A DNA stretch of 64,000 nucleotides, from positions 620,001 to 684,000 of the forward strand of contig JADJDJ010000002.1 of assembly GCA_016702745.1 (NCBI GenBank), read 5' to 3'. Within the stretch, counting starts at the first letter, position 1. Each line of letters begins with the position of its first letter. The DNA is from Chitinophagaceae bacterium. Lineage in GTDB: Bacteria > Bacteroidota > Bacteroidia > Chitinophagales > Chitinophagaceae. Both the position numbers and the translations under genes were made by a program. A model generated the notes under the pieces. That model ran no database searches and was not told where the DNA came from. It was given only the letters and a program-made list of their open reading frames with translations. Positions 51,773 through 61,368 of the stretch are shown here, piece by piece.

Positions 51773-53101
51773 TTACTTTTTCATTTTCAACCGGTCGTTC
51801 ACCAGTGTTCCCACTTTTGCACCGTATTCCGTACTGATGATACAGCTGATGTGGAAATGGATACCCCCGTAGAAGCGGGCCCAGTTATTTTCCAGGGCTG
51901 CATCGCGGAATGATTTGAATGAACGGTTTTTGATTCCGAATTCAAGTTCTGAAGTATCAGTAAAAGCAAAGTTGTCGCCGAAAACACTGGTCAATGCTTC
52001 TGCAGATGCTGAGGAAACGGTACTGTGTCCACAGGTATATTCAGGAAAGGGAGGCGTTTGCAGATAGGGCATCCAGTTGGGATCAATATATTTATTGATG
52101 ACCGTTTCGGGTCTGGCATAATTGCTCCTGAACTTTTCATCCCAGCACTGAATAAAGGCATCAAACATGGCAATGGATGTTTTGGCATAAGCATATACCG
52201 TGGTCGCATAATCAACTTTTGCTTTTTGTGCAGCAATCCCTACAATATTCATCCAGTGACCGGGAGGCGAGAATTTCTTGGTCACAAACATGATATGTCC
52301 GTTGACGTTCATCTTGTTTCCCAGGTCATCCCAGAATTCGGCAATATGTTTTTGCTCCTCTGTCAGACTATCACCTGCATTTTTTACTGCCATCACTTCC
52401 TGGTAATATTTACCCTGCTTGTTATTAATGTCAAAAACGGGGGGAGGTGGAGGAGTGAACTGGTTCGCACTATCCATGACCATAGTCCTGATCTTTCTCC
52501 AATGTGGTTCCAGCGCCTGCGCGTAGAGAGGTGGTGTGGGAACCCATCTGCCCGGAGTATCAATAACCGCATACTTGGGAGATGTTCTGGTTTGGGCATA
52601 CTGGTCTTTTTTACTCCAGGCCAGGATGATCCTTCCAGCCTCAGCAGCAAAATCAACGGAATTCCGGAATACATCATCCGGCATCCCATGATCTTTTACT
52701 AATCCCTTCAGACTGTCCACATATTCCTTCATACTTCCTTCCGGAAAAGTGACGGCTTCTCCCAACTGGCAAAAGGCCAGGAGGGCGGCAAAATGAAAAT
52801 CAATTTTTTTGCCTGCAGGCAGGAAGGCTGCCGAATCAAGTCCGTTTAACTGCCCGGCCAGTGATTGGTAATGCTGCGGATCACCGGCAGCAATTACTTC
52901 ATAAGCCGCTATATTGGCATATACATAATTACGGGAAGCGATAATGGGTGGAAAATTATTCTGCATCACCACATTATTCAGCTCTTTGACTGTCTTGCTA
53001 TATAAATAAGGATCACTGGTGATCTGTTGATAATCGTTTTTCTTTTCACTGCAGCTGCTGAAAAATAGTACTACAGCAACAGTTAAAACTGCTACGCGCA
53101 T
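51773..53101 (-). CDS. Vanadium-haloperoxidase/PAP2-like lipoprotein
   Basis: The 442-residue protein begins with a lipoprotein signal (AVVLFFSSC). The PAP2/haloperoxidase motifs are FPEYTCGHSTVSSASAEAL, with the GHS core, and ARFYGGIHFHIS near the C-terminus. The classical third motif SRxxxxxHxxxD lacks its final Asp here (Ser follows). Such proteins may bind vanadate (haloperoxidases) or act as phosphatases; which one cannot be told. Vanadium-haloperoxidase-like lipoproteins often occur near VCBS/ASPIC proteins in this phylum, as in this window, but a shared role is speculation. It is intact and followed by the barrel gene. Confidence 0.85.
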   Translation of the reverse strand: MRVAVLTVAVVLFFSSCSEKKNDYQQITSDPYLYSKTVKELNNVVMQNNFPPIIASRNYVYANIAAYEVIAAGDPQHYQSLAGQLNGLDSAAFLPAGKKIDFHFAALLAFCQLGEAVTFPEGSMKEYVDSLKGLVKDHGMPDDVFRNSVDFAAEAGRIILAWSKKDQYAQTRTSPKYAVIDTPGRWVPTPPLYAQALEPHWRKIRTMVMDSANQFTPPPPPVFDINNKQGKYYQEVMAVKNAGDSLTEEQKHIAEFWDDLGNKMNVNGHIMFVTKKFSPPGHWMNIVGIAAQKAKVDYATTVYAYAKTSIAMFDAFIQCWDEKFRSNYARPETVINKYIDPNWMPYLQTPPFPEYTCGHSTVSSASAEALTSVFGDNFAFTDTSELEFGIKNRSFKSFRDAALENNWARFYGGIHFHISCIISTEYGAKVGTLVNDRLKMKK

Positions 53102-53148
53102 AAAATTATTTTAGAAAATAGTAAGAGAATGATTTGACATGGATGGTA

Positions 53149-53697
53149 CTAACCAATCATCAGCTGCGGTGGTTTATCCAGACCGGCAGCAACCGGTTCT
53201 GGTAAAGCGGATATGTAACTGTAATATGCGATGGAGAAAATTTCCTGAGCGCTGCGATTCAATGACTGTTCAGGATGATCACATTCAATACTGAATATTT
53301 TTATCTGTGACTTGGCAGGTGACTCTCCGGGGGAATGAGTATTGCTGTTGGCACCTGCAATTTCATCTTTGATTTGCTGTAAACGGGTGCCGTTATGATT
53401 GGGGAGACATTTCAGGATCAGGATATCCCCTTCCACTTTTCTTTTTACATAAGTATATTCTCTTCCTTCAATACTGATCCGGCCATAATGTCTTTCAAAT
53501 GCAGTGAAGCGTTGCTGGTAGGGCATATTCATCGGTACCCGCATCTCGATCAGTTCCTCTTCCCGGTAATCATCCCCATCAATCATGGCTTCCAGTTTCT
53601 GTGCAGAGTGCTCCTGTAAAAAATAAATCATGACCCGGTATCCTGCCAGGTTAAACAGGAAAACCAGCAATAACAATATGGCAGCCATCTTTTTCAA
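53149..53697 (-). CDS. Small membrane-anchored protein of unknown function
   Basis: The 182-residue protein has one N-terminal hydrophobic segment (MKKMAAILLLLVFLFNLAGY), which may be an anchor or uncut signal. It is followed by a soluble part with mixed charge. I do not recognise a domain. It precedes the haloperoxidase-like gene by 47 bp and the outer-membrane protein after it, so an operon of three is likely. A GCAAACGTTTTC-like word at 53778-53789, about 85 bp upstream, inside the GH65 3' end, is a weak operator candidate. Confidence 0.72.
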   Translation of the reverse strand: MKKMAAILLLLVFLFNLAGYRVMIYFLQEHSAQKLEAMIDGDDYREEELIEMRVPMNMPYQQRFTAFERHYGRISIEGREYTYVKRKVEGDILILKCLPNHNGTRLQQIKDEIAGANSNTHSPGESPAKSQIKIFSIECDHPEQSLNRSAQEIFSIAYYSYISALPEPVAAGLDKPPQLMIG

Positions 53698-53766
53698 GCA
53701 CGAACAAGATACCTATATTTTTTAAAAAGATTCCCGATGAATGAGAAAACTCAGCTCCGGGCCCAA

Positions 53767-55797
53767 TTACTTTTTCACTGCAAACGTTTTCTTTCCACCC
53801 GCTAACCGGATTTGCAGGCTTTTCCAATGGGCAGGTAGTACGGAAGGGGTTTGTACAAGGCCTGCAGGACTGATATCCAGTCCCCCGAATCCCATCAGTA
53901 CACTTTGTAAAATCCCCCCGGCGCCCGTGGCAAAATAGGGATTGGTACCTCCCTTGGTTTCTGCAATTACCCGGAAAGGAGGGTTCAGGTTGGGCAGATA
54001 AGAATCCCTGAACCAGTAATAAGCTTTGTCTGCTTTTCCAAGCCGGGCATAGAGCGTTGTAAATACCGCTTGTGTCATGGCCGGTGTACCCGCATCCGGA
54101 ACTCTTTTTTCATAGTACTCCAGATCCCTGCGAATGGCTATAGTATCGTTGACAATTTTTAAAGGATAAGCCAGCAGATTAACATCCGCCTGTTTGATCC
54201 CTTCGCCCTTATAAGTACTGTGCTCTTTTGTAGTACCATCGGGGAATTTTAAAACCGGGATATTGGCAGCCACCAGCGTCCAGTCAGGATCAGGTTCTAT
54301 GCCCAGCAGTTTGGCCGCATTGGTTGCGTATTGAAGATTGCTGATCGCAGCGGCATTGGTAAATGCATTATTGTTGACATTCTCTGCCCATTCATCGGCA
54401 GCAACAACATTATTGATATCATATTGGCCGGGACCCTTTCTTTCGACGCGGCTGGCCCAAAAATCAGCCGTAGCAGAAAGGATCGGGTACCCTTTTTCCC
54501 TTAACCAGTTTTTATCCTGTGTTACACAGTAATAATTCCAGGCAGCAATACCCACACATGCAGTGATATGATGTTCAAAGGGTCCGCTCAATGCCCATAC
54601 CGGAGTTTCTTCCACCCCACTGGCCGCACTTTCCCAGGGAAACATCGCTCCTTTATATCCTTTACTGAATGCATTTCTTTTGGCTGCATCCAAACGCTGA
54701 AAACGATATTCGATCAGGCTATGGGCCAATGCCGGTTGCAGTACCAGCAGAGCAGGAAACATCCATAATTCCGTATCCCAGAATACGTGCCCGTTGTATC
54801 CCAGTCCGCTCAGTCCCATAGGTGAAGGAGAAAGCGATGTACCTTCCCGTGTAAATGAATACAGATGATACATCATGCTATGTACATCCTGCTGCGCCTG
54901 TGCATCTCCTTCAATGGTAATATCACTGCTCCAGAGTTCATCCCAGGCTTTGTGGTGAAACTGTAAGAGCCGGTCACGTCCTTCGAGCTTGGCAAATATG
55001 GTGGCACGCTCCGCTTCATTGAGCGGGTCGTCGTGGTGTGCAGAAGTGATGGATGAACCGGCGATAGAGAAACGATAGGTTTCACCAGCTTTCAGTTTTT
55101 TACTGAATTTCATCAGGTGCATGTTATTATCCCACATTTCATGGATCACCCTTGGTTCATGTCCATGCGTTTCGCTGAAAAGGAATGTATTACTGGCACA
55201 CATCAGTAATTTACCGGTGGGGCTTTTTGCCGATGAAGTCAGCAGGCTGATCACTACATGCGGCCGGTCAATTTCATTATAATAATTCTGTACGTCTTTC
55301 AGTGCATCCGGTGCTTCCATCACACTGGCACCGGTGATGGAAATATCTTTTTTCGCAGTGATGCTGATTTCCATCAGCACCGTGTAAGGTAAATGGCGAA
55401 GGGAATAGTAAGTGTATTGAATATCCGCTTTTTCGCCATGACGGAAAGAAGTACTGAATCCTGCTTTCCGCATATCCAGTTCCTGTTGCATTCCTGAAAT
55501 ATTGTTGGCATCCATTCGGGTACCATCCACTTCCAGGTACATATTCAGCAAATTAAAACTGCGGAGGAAATTGCTGACCCTTCCTCTTCCGTATAAATCA
55601 TAGGCACCGGCCAGCACCACTTCTTTTACTTTGAATGGTTCAGGTGATGAAACAATGCCAATCATACCGTTAGCGGCGGTAATACCATAATAGTTATTCG
55701 GATTGATGGAACCGGATTTGATGATCCAGGGATCCTGTGCTTCGCCAAAATAAAAACAGGGAACCATGATCAGCAGCAGGGCAATCTTTTTTAGCAT
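53767..55797 (-). CDS. GH65-family periplasmic glycoside hydrolase
   Basis: I start at the internal ATG (55797, MLKKIALLLIMVPCFYFGEA), because this gives a proper signal peptide. The remaining about 655 residues form a GH65 fold with a beta-sandwich (YYGITAANGMIGIVSSPEPF) and an (alpha/alpha)6 barrel. AADEWAENVNNNAFTN near residue 466 holds the conserved catalytic Glu region, and GYNGHVFWDTELWMFPALL is the family substrate-site stretch. Members cleave or phosphorolyse alpha-glucosides (trehalose, kojibiose, glucosylgalactose). The secreted location suggests hydrolysis, not phosphorolysis, but phosphate-binding residues cannot be judged by eye. It is intact. Confidence 0.87.
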   Translation of the reverse strand: MLKKIALLLIMVPCFYFGEAQDPWIIKSGSINPNNYYGITAANGMIGIVSSPEPFKVKEVVLAGAYDLYGRGRVSNFLRSFNLLNMYLEVDGTRMDANNISGMQQELDMRKAGFSTSFRHGEKADIQYTYYSLRHLPYTVLMEISITAKKDISITGASVMEAPDALKDVQNYYNEIDRPHVVISLLTSSAKSPTGKLLMCASNTFLFSETHGHEPRVIHEMWDNNMHLMKFSKKLKAGETYRFSIAGSSITSAHHDDPLNEAERATIFAKLEGRDRLLQFHHKAWDELWSSDITIEGDAQAQQDVHSMMYHLYSFTREGTSLSPSPMGLSGLGYNGHVFWDTELWMFPALLVLQPALAHSLIEYRFQRLDAAKRNAFSKGYKGAMFPWESAASGVEETPVWALSGPFEHHITACVGIAAWNYYCVTQDKNWLREKGYPILSATADFWASRVERKGPGQYDINNVVAADEWAENVNNNAFTNAAAISNLQYATNAAKLLGIEPDPDWTLVAANIPVLKFPDGTTKEHSTYKGEGIKQADVNLLAYPLKIVNDTIAIRRDLEYYEKRVPDAGTPAMTQAVFTTLYARLGKADKAYYWFRDSYLPNLNPPFRVIAETKGGTNPYFATGAGGILQSVLMGFGGLDISPAGLVQTPSVLPAHWKSLQIRLAGGKKTFAVKK

Positions 55798-55884
55798 ATG
55801 GCAGTTTTCATAAAATTGAAACATTCAGTCGAAATATCCCGCCCTGTATCGTTTGCAGTGAATAAGTAATTCTCTTTTCAATAC

Positions 55885-55914
55885 AAAAGCCGCCCCCTTT
55901 CGGGAACGGCTTTG
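55885..55914 (-). terminator. Terminator after the PKD protein gene
   Basis: On the minus strand AAAGCCGTTCCC pairs with GGGGGCGGCTTT over 12 positions (two G-U) around a GAAA tetraloop (55886-55913), followed by a short T-run. The stem is unusually stable. Confidence 0.75.
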
Positions 55915-55944
55915 TTTGTTAGCCCTGACGTAAGAGAGACTTGA

Positions 55945-58251
55945 TTATTGTTTGATAAAAATGGCGCTCGCCAGCTGGTTGGGTGATTGTACCACCAGGG
56001 AATAAAGGCCGGGTAAAAGACTACCCACTTCAAAATCCCATTGGTTGATTCCGGTGGTCGCATTTCTGACCAGGGTCCTGAGCGGTACGCCATTATTGTT
56101 CAGCAATCGGATGGTTACCTGTTCAGTATGGGTTGACCGGAACCGGGCATGCAGGTTATTGATCACTGGATTGGGTGTCAGAACAAGGGCCGGTTCGTTA
56201 TTACCGGGTACCCTAACTGTTCTGCATACTTTGGTGAGGCATCCCAATCTTGTCCGGGTGTACATACAAACCTCATAATCCCCTCCCTGCTGGTATACAT
56301 GGGTCACTTCTCTTCCTTCTGCGGAACTGCCATCTCCAAAGGTCCAACGGTATCCCACTACTTCATCGTTAGGTGCGTGAATACTGAATCCTCTGAACCG
56401 GTAACTGCGCGGGCCGGTTAATGAATCTGTCATAAATCCGCCACATATATTGGTGGCACTACGGATCACCACTTCTTTACAATCTTCAGCCCTGCATCCG
56501 CCATCAAATAAAATTTTTACACAGGCCCTGTAATTTCCGGGAGCAGGATAAGTATGACGAATCATCAGATCAGGAAGCGGTTGCTGCGGATCAATCATGA
56601 TACAGGTATCATCTCCGTCTCCAAAGTACCAGCAGATACGGACCGGGCGTCGGGCAGGTGTTGCGTGTGGAACAGCCAGGAATCCTCTGACAAGACTGCT
56701 GATAGAAGGTGTTATTTCAAGAAGCCTTACCTGACAGGTAACCGGTGGCGGCGGAATATTAATTTCTTTGCATTTGCGTGCATCACATCCGCCATAGTAA
56801 ATGATTCCTACACATACATTATAATCTCCGGGTTGCAGATAGCGGTGGATCACCTGGTAATTGCCGGTATAATTTTCCGGGTATTGTATACAGGTATCTC
56901 TTCCATCTCCAAATTGCCAGCAAATGGTTTTAGGTTTTTTATTGTTATTGTGCCAGGGCAAAGCTTTGAATCCTGCGGTGAGCGGAGTGGTGGCATTCAC
57001 CGGCAATCTTTCAAAATTCGCGCGGCAGGAATCAGGTCGCTGGATGATAATTCCTTTGCACTGACGTGATTCACAACCTCCGAAATAATCAATATTCACA
57101 CAGACTTCATAGCGGCCGGGTTCCGGATATAAATGACGAATACCATAGATGCCGTTATAATTTTCGGGATAACTGATACAGGTATCACGTCCATCGCCAA
57201 ACTGCCAGCAGATGCGCCTTGGCTTTTTATTGTTGTTATGCCAGGGAATGGCTTTGAAGGCAGCATCCAGCGGATTGGGTGTAACAGAAGGCAGTCTTTC
57301 AAAATCAGCACGACAGCTATCCGGACGGCCAATGATGACGTTTTCACATTTGCGTGCTTCACATCCACCATAATACCGGATACCTACACAAACCTCATAA
57401 CGACCTGGCTGGTTATAGCGATGGTAGACCAGGTATTGGCCATTGTATGTTGCAGGGTAATTGATGCAGGTATCTTTTCCATCTCCAAACTGCCAGCAAA
57501 TTCTTTGTGGCTTTTTATTATTATTATGTTCAGGCAATGCTCTGAAAGCAACTTTCAGCGGATTGTTGGATGGCGTGGGAACTTTTTCAAAATTCGCACG
57601 GCAACTATCCGGAGGGAATACCCGGATCTCCTTACATTTTACAGCTTCACAACCTCCCTGGTAAAGGATACGAATACATACATTATAAACCCCCGGACTA
57701 TTGTAACGGTGACGGACGGTATAAGGCCCCGGATTCGTATTGGAATATTGTATACAAGTGTCTTTTCCATCTCCAAAATCCCAGCAGATGCGCACAGGTC
57801 TTTTTTCATCATTATGCCAGGGGAGCGCTCTGAGAATAACCAACAGCGGATTTGTGTTAGCTGCTTCCCCGATCTGTTCGAAGTTGGCTTTGCAAACCGT
57901 ATTGATCACAACCGTTTTGCAAACCTGTGCGGATAGAACAGAATCATTGAGATTGGGACGGTAACGAAAAATTTTCAGGCATACCGTATAGGTACCCGGA
58001 TGCTGGTACTGGTGTTGAGTTCCCTGCAGGGGCGGCGTCCAGTTACCAGTTCCATCTCCAAAATTCCAGTAAGCACGGCGAACCCCGGGTTCATTGCCTA
58101 TAGAAGAAGTATTGGTAAATACAACCACTTTGGCTTCGTGCTGAATACTGAAACTGAAATTGGCCACATCGGGCGTTACGGGGAGGGCATTCGAATCAAT
58201 GGCAAGCAAGGTAAATAGGAACCCTGCGAGCAAAGCGTAGAGCTTTCTCAT
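55945..58251 (-). CDS. Secreted protein of seven Cys-rich PKD modules with T9SS C-terminus
   Basis: From the internal ATG at 58251 (MRKLYALLAGFLFTLLAIDS) the protein has about 768 residues. Seven PKD-like modules follow, each about 93 residues with a FGDG motif (WNFGDGTG, CWDFGDGKDTC, CWQFGDGKDTC, CWQFGDGRDTC twice, CWYFGDGDDTC, WTFGDGSS). Modules 2-6 share up to six cysteines in fixed places: C-RANF, ICW, DTC, VCV, GGC and KC. This suggests disulphide-rich surface domains. The end (LVLTPNPVINNLHARFRSTH, ASAIFIKQ) is a type-A T9SS sorting domain. The DNA of modules 3-5 is itself repetitive. Role unknown; adhesion is a guess. Confidence 0.85.
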   Translation of the reverse strand: MRKLYALLAGFLFTLLAIDSNALPVTPDVANFSFSIQHEAKVVVFTNTSSIGNEPGVRRAYWNFGDGTGNWTPPLQGTQHQYQHPGTYTVCLKIFRYRPNLNDSVLSAQVCKTVVINTVCKANFEQIGEAANTNPLLVILRALPWHNDEKRPVRICWDFGDGKDTCIQYSNTNPGPYTVRHRYNSPGVYNVCIRILYQGGCEAVKCKEIRVFPPDSCRANFEKVPTPSNNPLKVAFRALPEHNNNKKPQRICWQFGDGKDTCINYPATYNGQYLVYHRYNQPGRYEVCVGIRYYGGCEARKCENVIIGRPDSCRADFERLPSVTPNPLDAAFKAIPWHNNNKKPRRICWQFGDGRDTCISYPENYNGIYGIRHLYPEPGRYEVCVNIDYFGGCESRQCKGIIIQRPDSCRANFERLPVNATTPLTAGFKALPWHNNNKKPKTICWQFGDGRDTCIQYPENYTGNYQVIHRYLQPGDYNVCVGIIYYGGCDARKCKEINIPPPPVTCQVRLLEITPSISSLVRGFLAVPHATPARRPVRICWYFGDGDDTCIMIDPQQPLPDLMIRHTYPAPGNYRACVKILFDGGCRAEDCKEVVIRSATNICGGFMTDSLTGPRSYRFRGFSIHAPNDEVVGYRWTFGDGSSAEGREVTHVYQQGGDYEVCMYTRTRLGCLTKVCRTVRVPGNNEPALVLTPNPVINNLHARFRSTHTEQVTIRLLNNNGVPLRTLVRNATTGINQWDFEVGSLLPGLYSLVVQSPNQLASAIFIKQ

Positions 58252-58373
58252 ATGAATCATTTTTTGGTGACTAAATGTTCTTACGCAGGGGTTGTCATCA
58301 CTCGGGCAGCTTTGTGACCGGGGTTACACAGCAGGGTTTAACGAAATATTAAAAAAATTTTCTCTGTGGGGTT

Positions 58374-58976
58374 TTATACAACGGCAGACTGGTGCTGAAT
58401 AATGAAACGAATCAGTTCATCCAGTGTGGTATTCGTTCTTGATAATGCATCGGTTATATCGTCGCGGTTGACACCGGCGGCAAAGGTTTTATCCTTTAAT
58501 CTTTTCATCACGCCTTTCACTTCCATTCCGGCATATCCCTCCGGTCGCATCAGGCTGTATGCATGGATCAGTCCGCTGAGTTCATCAATGGCATAAATCA
58601 TTTTATCCATTGGTGAAACCGGCTCTACGCCAAATACACGAGGTCCGTGTGAAGCAATACAGTGAATAATTTCCGGGTCCACTTCGCGGCGTTCCAGTTC
58701 TTCCACAATAATCCGGCAATGATCATCCGGATATTTTTCCCAGTCGGCATCATGTAATAATCCTGCCTGTTCCCATTTGGCCGCGGTGATTTCATCAGCA
58801 TTTTCTTTTTCCAATGCCCAGGCTTTCATATTGGCCGCTACCTGTCGCATATGGAGCCGGAGCCGTTCATTGGGTACCCACTCTTCCAGCAGTTGATTGG
58901 CTTCAGCAGGATCCAGCATTTTGCCGGTATTGGAGGGATGGCCGAATTGATCACGGCCCAGCAATCGGGTAGACAT
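58374..58976 (-). CDS. HD-domain phosphohydrolase-like protein
   Basis: From ATG 58976 (MSTRLLGRDQFGHPSNTGKM) the protein has about 200 residues. HD motif: LLHDADWEKYPDDHC near residues 74-88, with conserved His/Asp, and IASHG near 105-109. HDIG-type members hydrolyse phosphate esters such as nucleotides or cyclic dinucleotides; the substrate is not known. An ATG 39 bp upstream (59015) is possible but adds an unlikely N-terminus. It is divergent from the MBL gene. Confidence 0.82.
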   Translation of the reverse strand: MSTRLLGRDQFGHPSNTGKMLDPAEANQLLEEWVPNERLRLHMRQVAANMKAWALEKENADEITAAKWEQAGLLHDADWEKYPDDHCRIIVEELERREVDPEIIHCIASHGPRVFGVEPVSPMDKMIYAIDELSGLIHAYSLMRPEGYAGMEVKGVMKRLKDKTFAAGVNRDDITDALSRTNTTLDELIRFIIQHQSAVV

Positions 58977-59095
58977 ATTATATAAAGTATGATTTAAAGC
59001 GGCAATATACAGCATACCGCTATTCAGGTGACATTCACCGAATCGGTGGAGTATGACTGAAGGGCATCCGGTAATTTGCAGGATAAATCAGCATC

Positions 59096-60130
59096 ATGTC
59101 ACTGAAGATAACAGGTCAACTGCCTGCGGGTAAGTATAAGGAGCGAATAGAGCAGTCGCCGCACTATAAAAACGGGGCCTTTCAAAATTTATCACCTACT
59201 CCTATGAAACCGGAGGGGTTGAGTTATTGGAAAATGATGCGGACATTTTTTAAAAAGCATCCGGATACAGCTCCCCCTAAACCGGTTCCTTTTTTCAAAA
59301 CAGATCTGCAGCAATTAAAAGCAGAGGACCCGTTACTGGTTTGGTTTGGTCATTCATCCTACCTGCTACGGATTAATGGAAAAAATTTTCTGATCGATCC
59401 GGTCTTTAGTGGCAATGCAGCACCACTATCTTTCATGGTGAAAGCTTTTCCCGGGGCCAATGCCTATCATCCTGCAGATATGCCGGAGATTGATTACCTC
59501 ATACTGACCCATGATCATTATGATCACCTGGATTATCAAACCATTCTCCGGTTAAAAAAGAAAATACGATCGGTGGTTTGTTCGCTTGGTATCGGGGCAC
59601 ATCTTCGTTACTGGGGTATCGATCCTGATATTATTTCCGAGATGGATTGGTGGCAGCAACTGCGGTTGGATAATGAATTGGAATTAACGGCTGCTCCGGC
59701 CCGGCATTTCTCGGGAAGAGGATTGAAGAGAGGACAGTCTTTATGGTCATCTTTTATTTTACAATCGAAACAACATTCCGTTTATCTCGGGGGCGATTCA
59801 GGTTATGATACCCATTTCAAAGAAATTGGTGACCGGTATGGTCCGTTTGACCTGGCCATCCTGGAAGCCGGTCAATACAATGTGATGTGGCCGTTGATCC
59901 ATATGATGCCGGAGCAAACCGTACAGGCGGCGCTGGACCTTCGTGCAAAAGCGCTATTGCCGGTGCACTGGGGCAAATTCAGGCTCAGCACCCATCCCTG
60001 GAATGAGCCCGTAAAAAGGGTTTTACTGCATGCCGGGGAAGCCGGACTGCCGGTCCATACCCCGCGAATCGGGGAATTGCTGCAATTGAATGGCGAAATC
60101 CAGACCGGAAACTGGTGGGAAATGGGATGA
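59096..60130 (+). CDS. MBL-fold metallohydrolase (NAPE-PLD/UlaG-like)
   Basis: The 344-residue protein has the two-metal site THDHYDHLD (HxHxDH, about 141-149), further His in APARHFSGRG, Asp in LGGDSGYD and His in PVHWGKF. The N-terminal stretch SWFGHSSYLLRI-like (VWFGHSSYLLRINGKNFLID) matches NAPE-PLD-like and UlaG-like hydrolases, which cleave phosphodiesters or lactones. No signal peptide is visible. The exact substrate is unknown. It ends 236 bp before rplM and is on the same strand, but the ribosomal operon has its own promoter. Confidence 0.85.
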   Translation: MSLKITGQLPAGKYKERIEQSPHYKNGAFQNLSPTPMKPEGLSYWKMMRTFFKKHPDTAPPKPVPFFKTDLQQLKAEDPLLVWFGHSSYLLRINGKNFLIDPVFSGNAAPLSFMVKAFPGANAYHPADMPEIDYLILTHDHYDHLDYQTILRLKKKIRSVVCSLGIGAHLRYWGIDPDIISEMDWWQQLRLDNELELTAAPARHFSGRGLKRGQSLWSSFILQSKQHSVYLGGDSGYDTHFKEIGDRYGPFDLAILEAGQYNVMWPLIHMMPEQTVQAALDLRAKALLPVHWGKFRLSTHPWNEPVKRVLLHAGEAGLPVHTPRIGELLQLNGEIQTGNWWEMG

Positions 60131-60215
60131 TGAAAGGCAAAGGATTTCAAAATCATGCAAAATATTTATTGAAAATCAATTTGTTGTGAAGGTGTCATTA
60201 AAATTAATGCCCTTT

Positions 60216-60250
60216 TTTGTAGGCCATCCATTCACGCATTCCTATCTTTG
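60216..60250 (+). promoter_or_regulatory. Predicted promoter of the rplM operon
   Basis: TTTG (60216-60219), 23 bases, TATCTTTG (60243-60250), a close match to the TAnnTTTG box. The spacer is slightly long. Transcription should start near 60257. Confidence 0.6.
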
Positions 60251-60256
60251 CACCCC

Positions 60257-60366
60257 CAAAATAGCCAGTCTATCAGGGAACAGCCGGGGGATAGCCCTGC
60301 TGTTTATTTAATCACTGCTGAAGGCGGGGAATTGAACCTGCTGCCAACAGCCCAACACTTTCAATA
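60257..60366 (+). promoter_or_regulatory. Structured leader of the rplM operon
   Basis: AACAGC (60279-60284) pairs with GCTGTT (60299-60304) around a CGGGGGATAGCCCT loop that can form an inner GGG/CCC stem. GCTGAAGGCGGGG and CTGCCAACAGC follow. A leader of about 110 bases before uL13 fits ribosomal autoregulation, but no family can be assigned by eye. Confidence 0.4.
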
Positions 60367-60810
60367 ATGAGTAAACTTCATTTCACAACCAAGCATGCGA
60401 ACGAGGCTACCGTGAAGCGCAACTGGTATGTTGTGGACGGTACTAATCAAACCGTTGGTCGTATGTGTTCCAGAATTGCTTCGGTACTCCGCGGTAAAAC
60501 CAAGCCTACTTACACTCCCCATGTGGACACTGGTGATTTTATCATCGTGATCAATGCGGAAAAAGTGGTGCTGACCGGCGACAAGCTGAATCAGAAAATG
60601 TATGACCACTATACCGGTTACCCCGGTGGTCTGAAAGAAGAAACTGCTTCTAATTTGCAGAAGCGTCGTCCTGAAATGCTGATCGAAAGAGCAGTAAAAG
60701 GAATGCTTCCCAAAAACAGACTGGGTCGTAAAATGGTGAAAAAACTATTTATATATGCCGGTGCTGAGCATCCGCATGGTGCACAACAACCCAAGGAGCT
60801 GAAATTCTAA
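60367..60810 (+). CDS. rplM: Large-subunit ribosomal protein uL13
   Basis: The 147-residue protein matches uL13, an early-assembly protein of the 50S subunit. Family stretches: [54 protein letters not shown] and [20 protein letters not shown]. It is followed by rpsI in the standard order and is intact. Confidence 0.97.
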   Translation: MSKLHFTTKHANEATVKRNWYVVDGTNQTVGRMCSRIASVLRGKTKPTYTPHVDTGDFIIVINAEKVVLTGDKLNQKMYDHYTGYPGGLKEETASNLQKRRPEMLIERAVKGMLPKNRLGRKMVKKLFIYAGAEHPHGAQQPKELKF

Positions 60811-60873
60811 ATCTTCAAATTTCCCGATTACTACCAGCCAACCGGCAGGCAGATCGGGATCAAACATCAATAA

Positions 60874-61263
60874 ATGGAAAAGCAAAAAAATGGTGTGGGT
60901 CGTCGTAAGGAAGCCGTAACAAGGGTTTTCATTTCCAAAGGCGATGGCAAGATCACCGTCAATGACAAGGACTATAAAACTTATTTCCCGCTGGTGTACC
61001 TGCAAAACCAGGTAGAGCGCCCGCTGAAAACAGTGGATGCCGTTAACAAATTTGATATTAAGATCAATGCTGCCGGTGGTGGAGTAAAAGGTCAGGCAGA
61101 AGCAGCCATGCTGGGTATTGCCAGGGTGTTGCTGGAACTGAATCCGGAATTCCGTCCGTCGCTGAAAGCAGCCGGTTTGCTGAAAAGGGATCCGAGATCT
61201 GTTGAACGTAAGAAATTCGGTCACAAGAAAGCAAGAAGAAGCTACCAGTTCTCTAAACGTTAA
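60874..61263 (+). CDS. rpsI: Small-subunit ribosomal protein uS9
   Basis: The 129-residue protein is uS9, a late-assembly 30S protein that contacts P-site tRNA through its C-terminal tail. Seen: GVGRRKEAVTRVFISKGDGK, INAAGGGVKGQAEAAMLGIA and the C-terminal FGHKKARRSYQFSKR with the conserved final KR. It follows rplM by 63 bp, as is normal. It is intact. Confidence 0.97.
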   Translation: MEKQKNGVGRRKEAVTRVFISKGDGKITVNDKDYKTYFPLVYLQNQVERPLKTVDAVNKFDIKINAAGGGVKGQAEAAMLGIARVLLELNPEFRPSLKAAGLLKRDPRSVERKKFGHKKARRSYQFSKR

Positions 61264-61368
61264 TACCTGGCTGCAGACCTTGATTACAGTATGGCGGAGA
61301 GCAATCTTACGGTACAACAAACAGGGTTCACAGCTGATCAATCACTTCATAACACGAAAGAATAAACA

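Noticed and set aside
53778..53789. GCAAACGTTTTC as an operator of the haloperoxidase run
   Set aside because: It falls in the GH65 coding end and is imperfect; kept only as a weak note.
57133..57936. Long plus-strand open frame opposite the PKD repeats
   Set aside because: The repeat DNA of the PKD gene keeps this frame open by chance; the protein shows no known domain.
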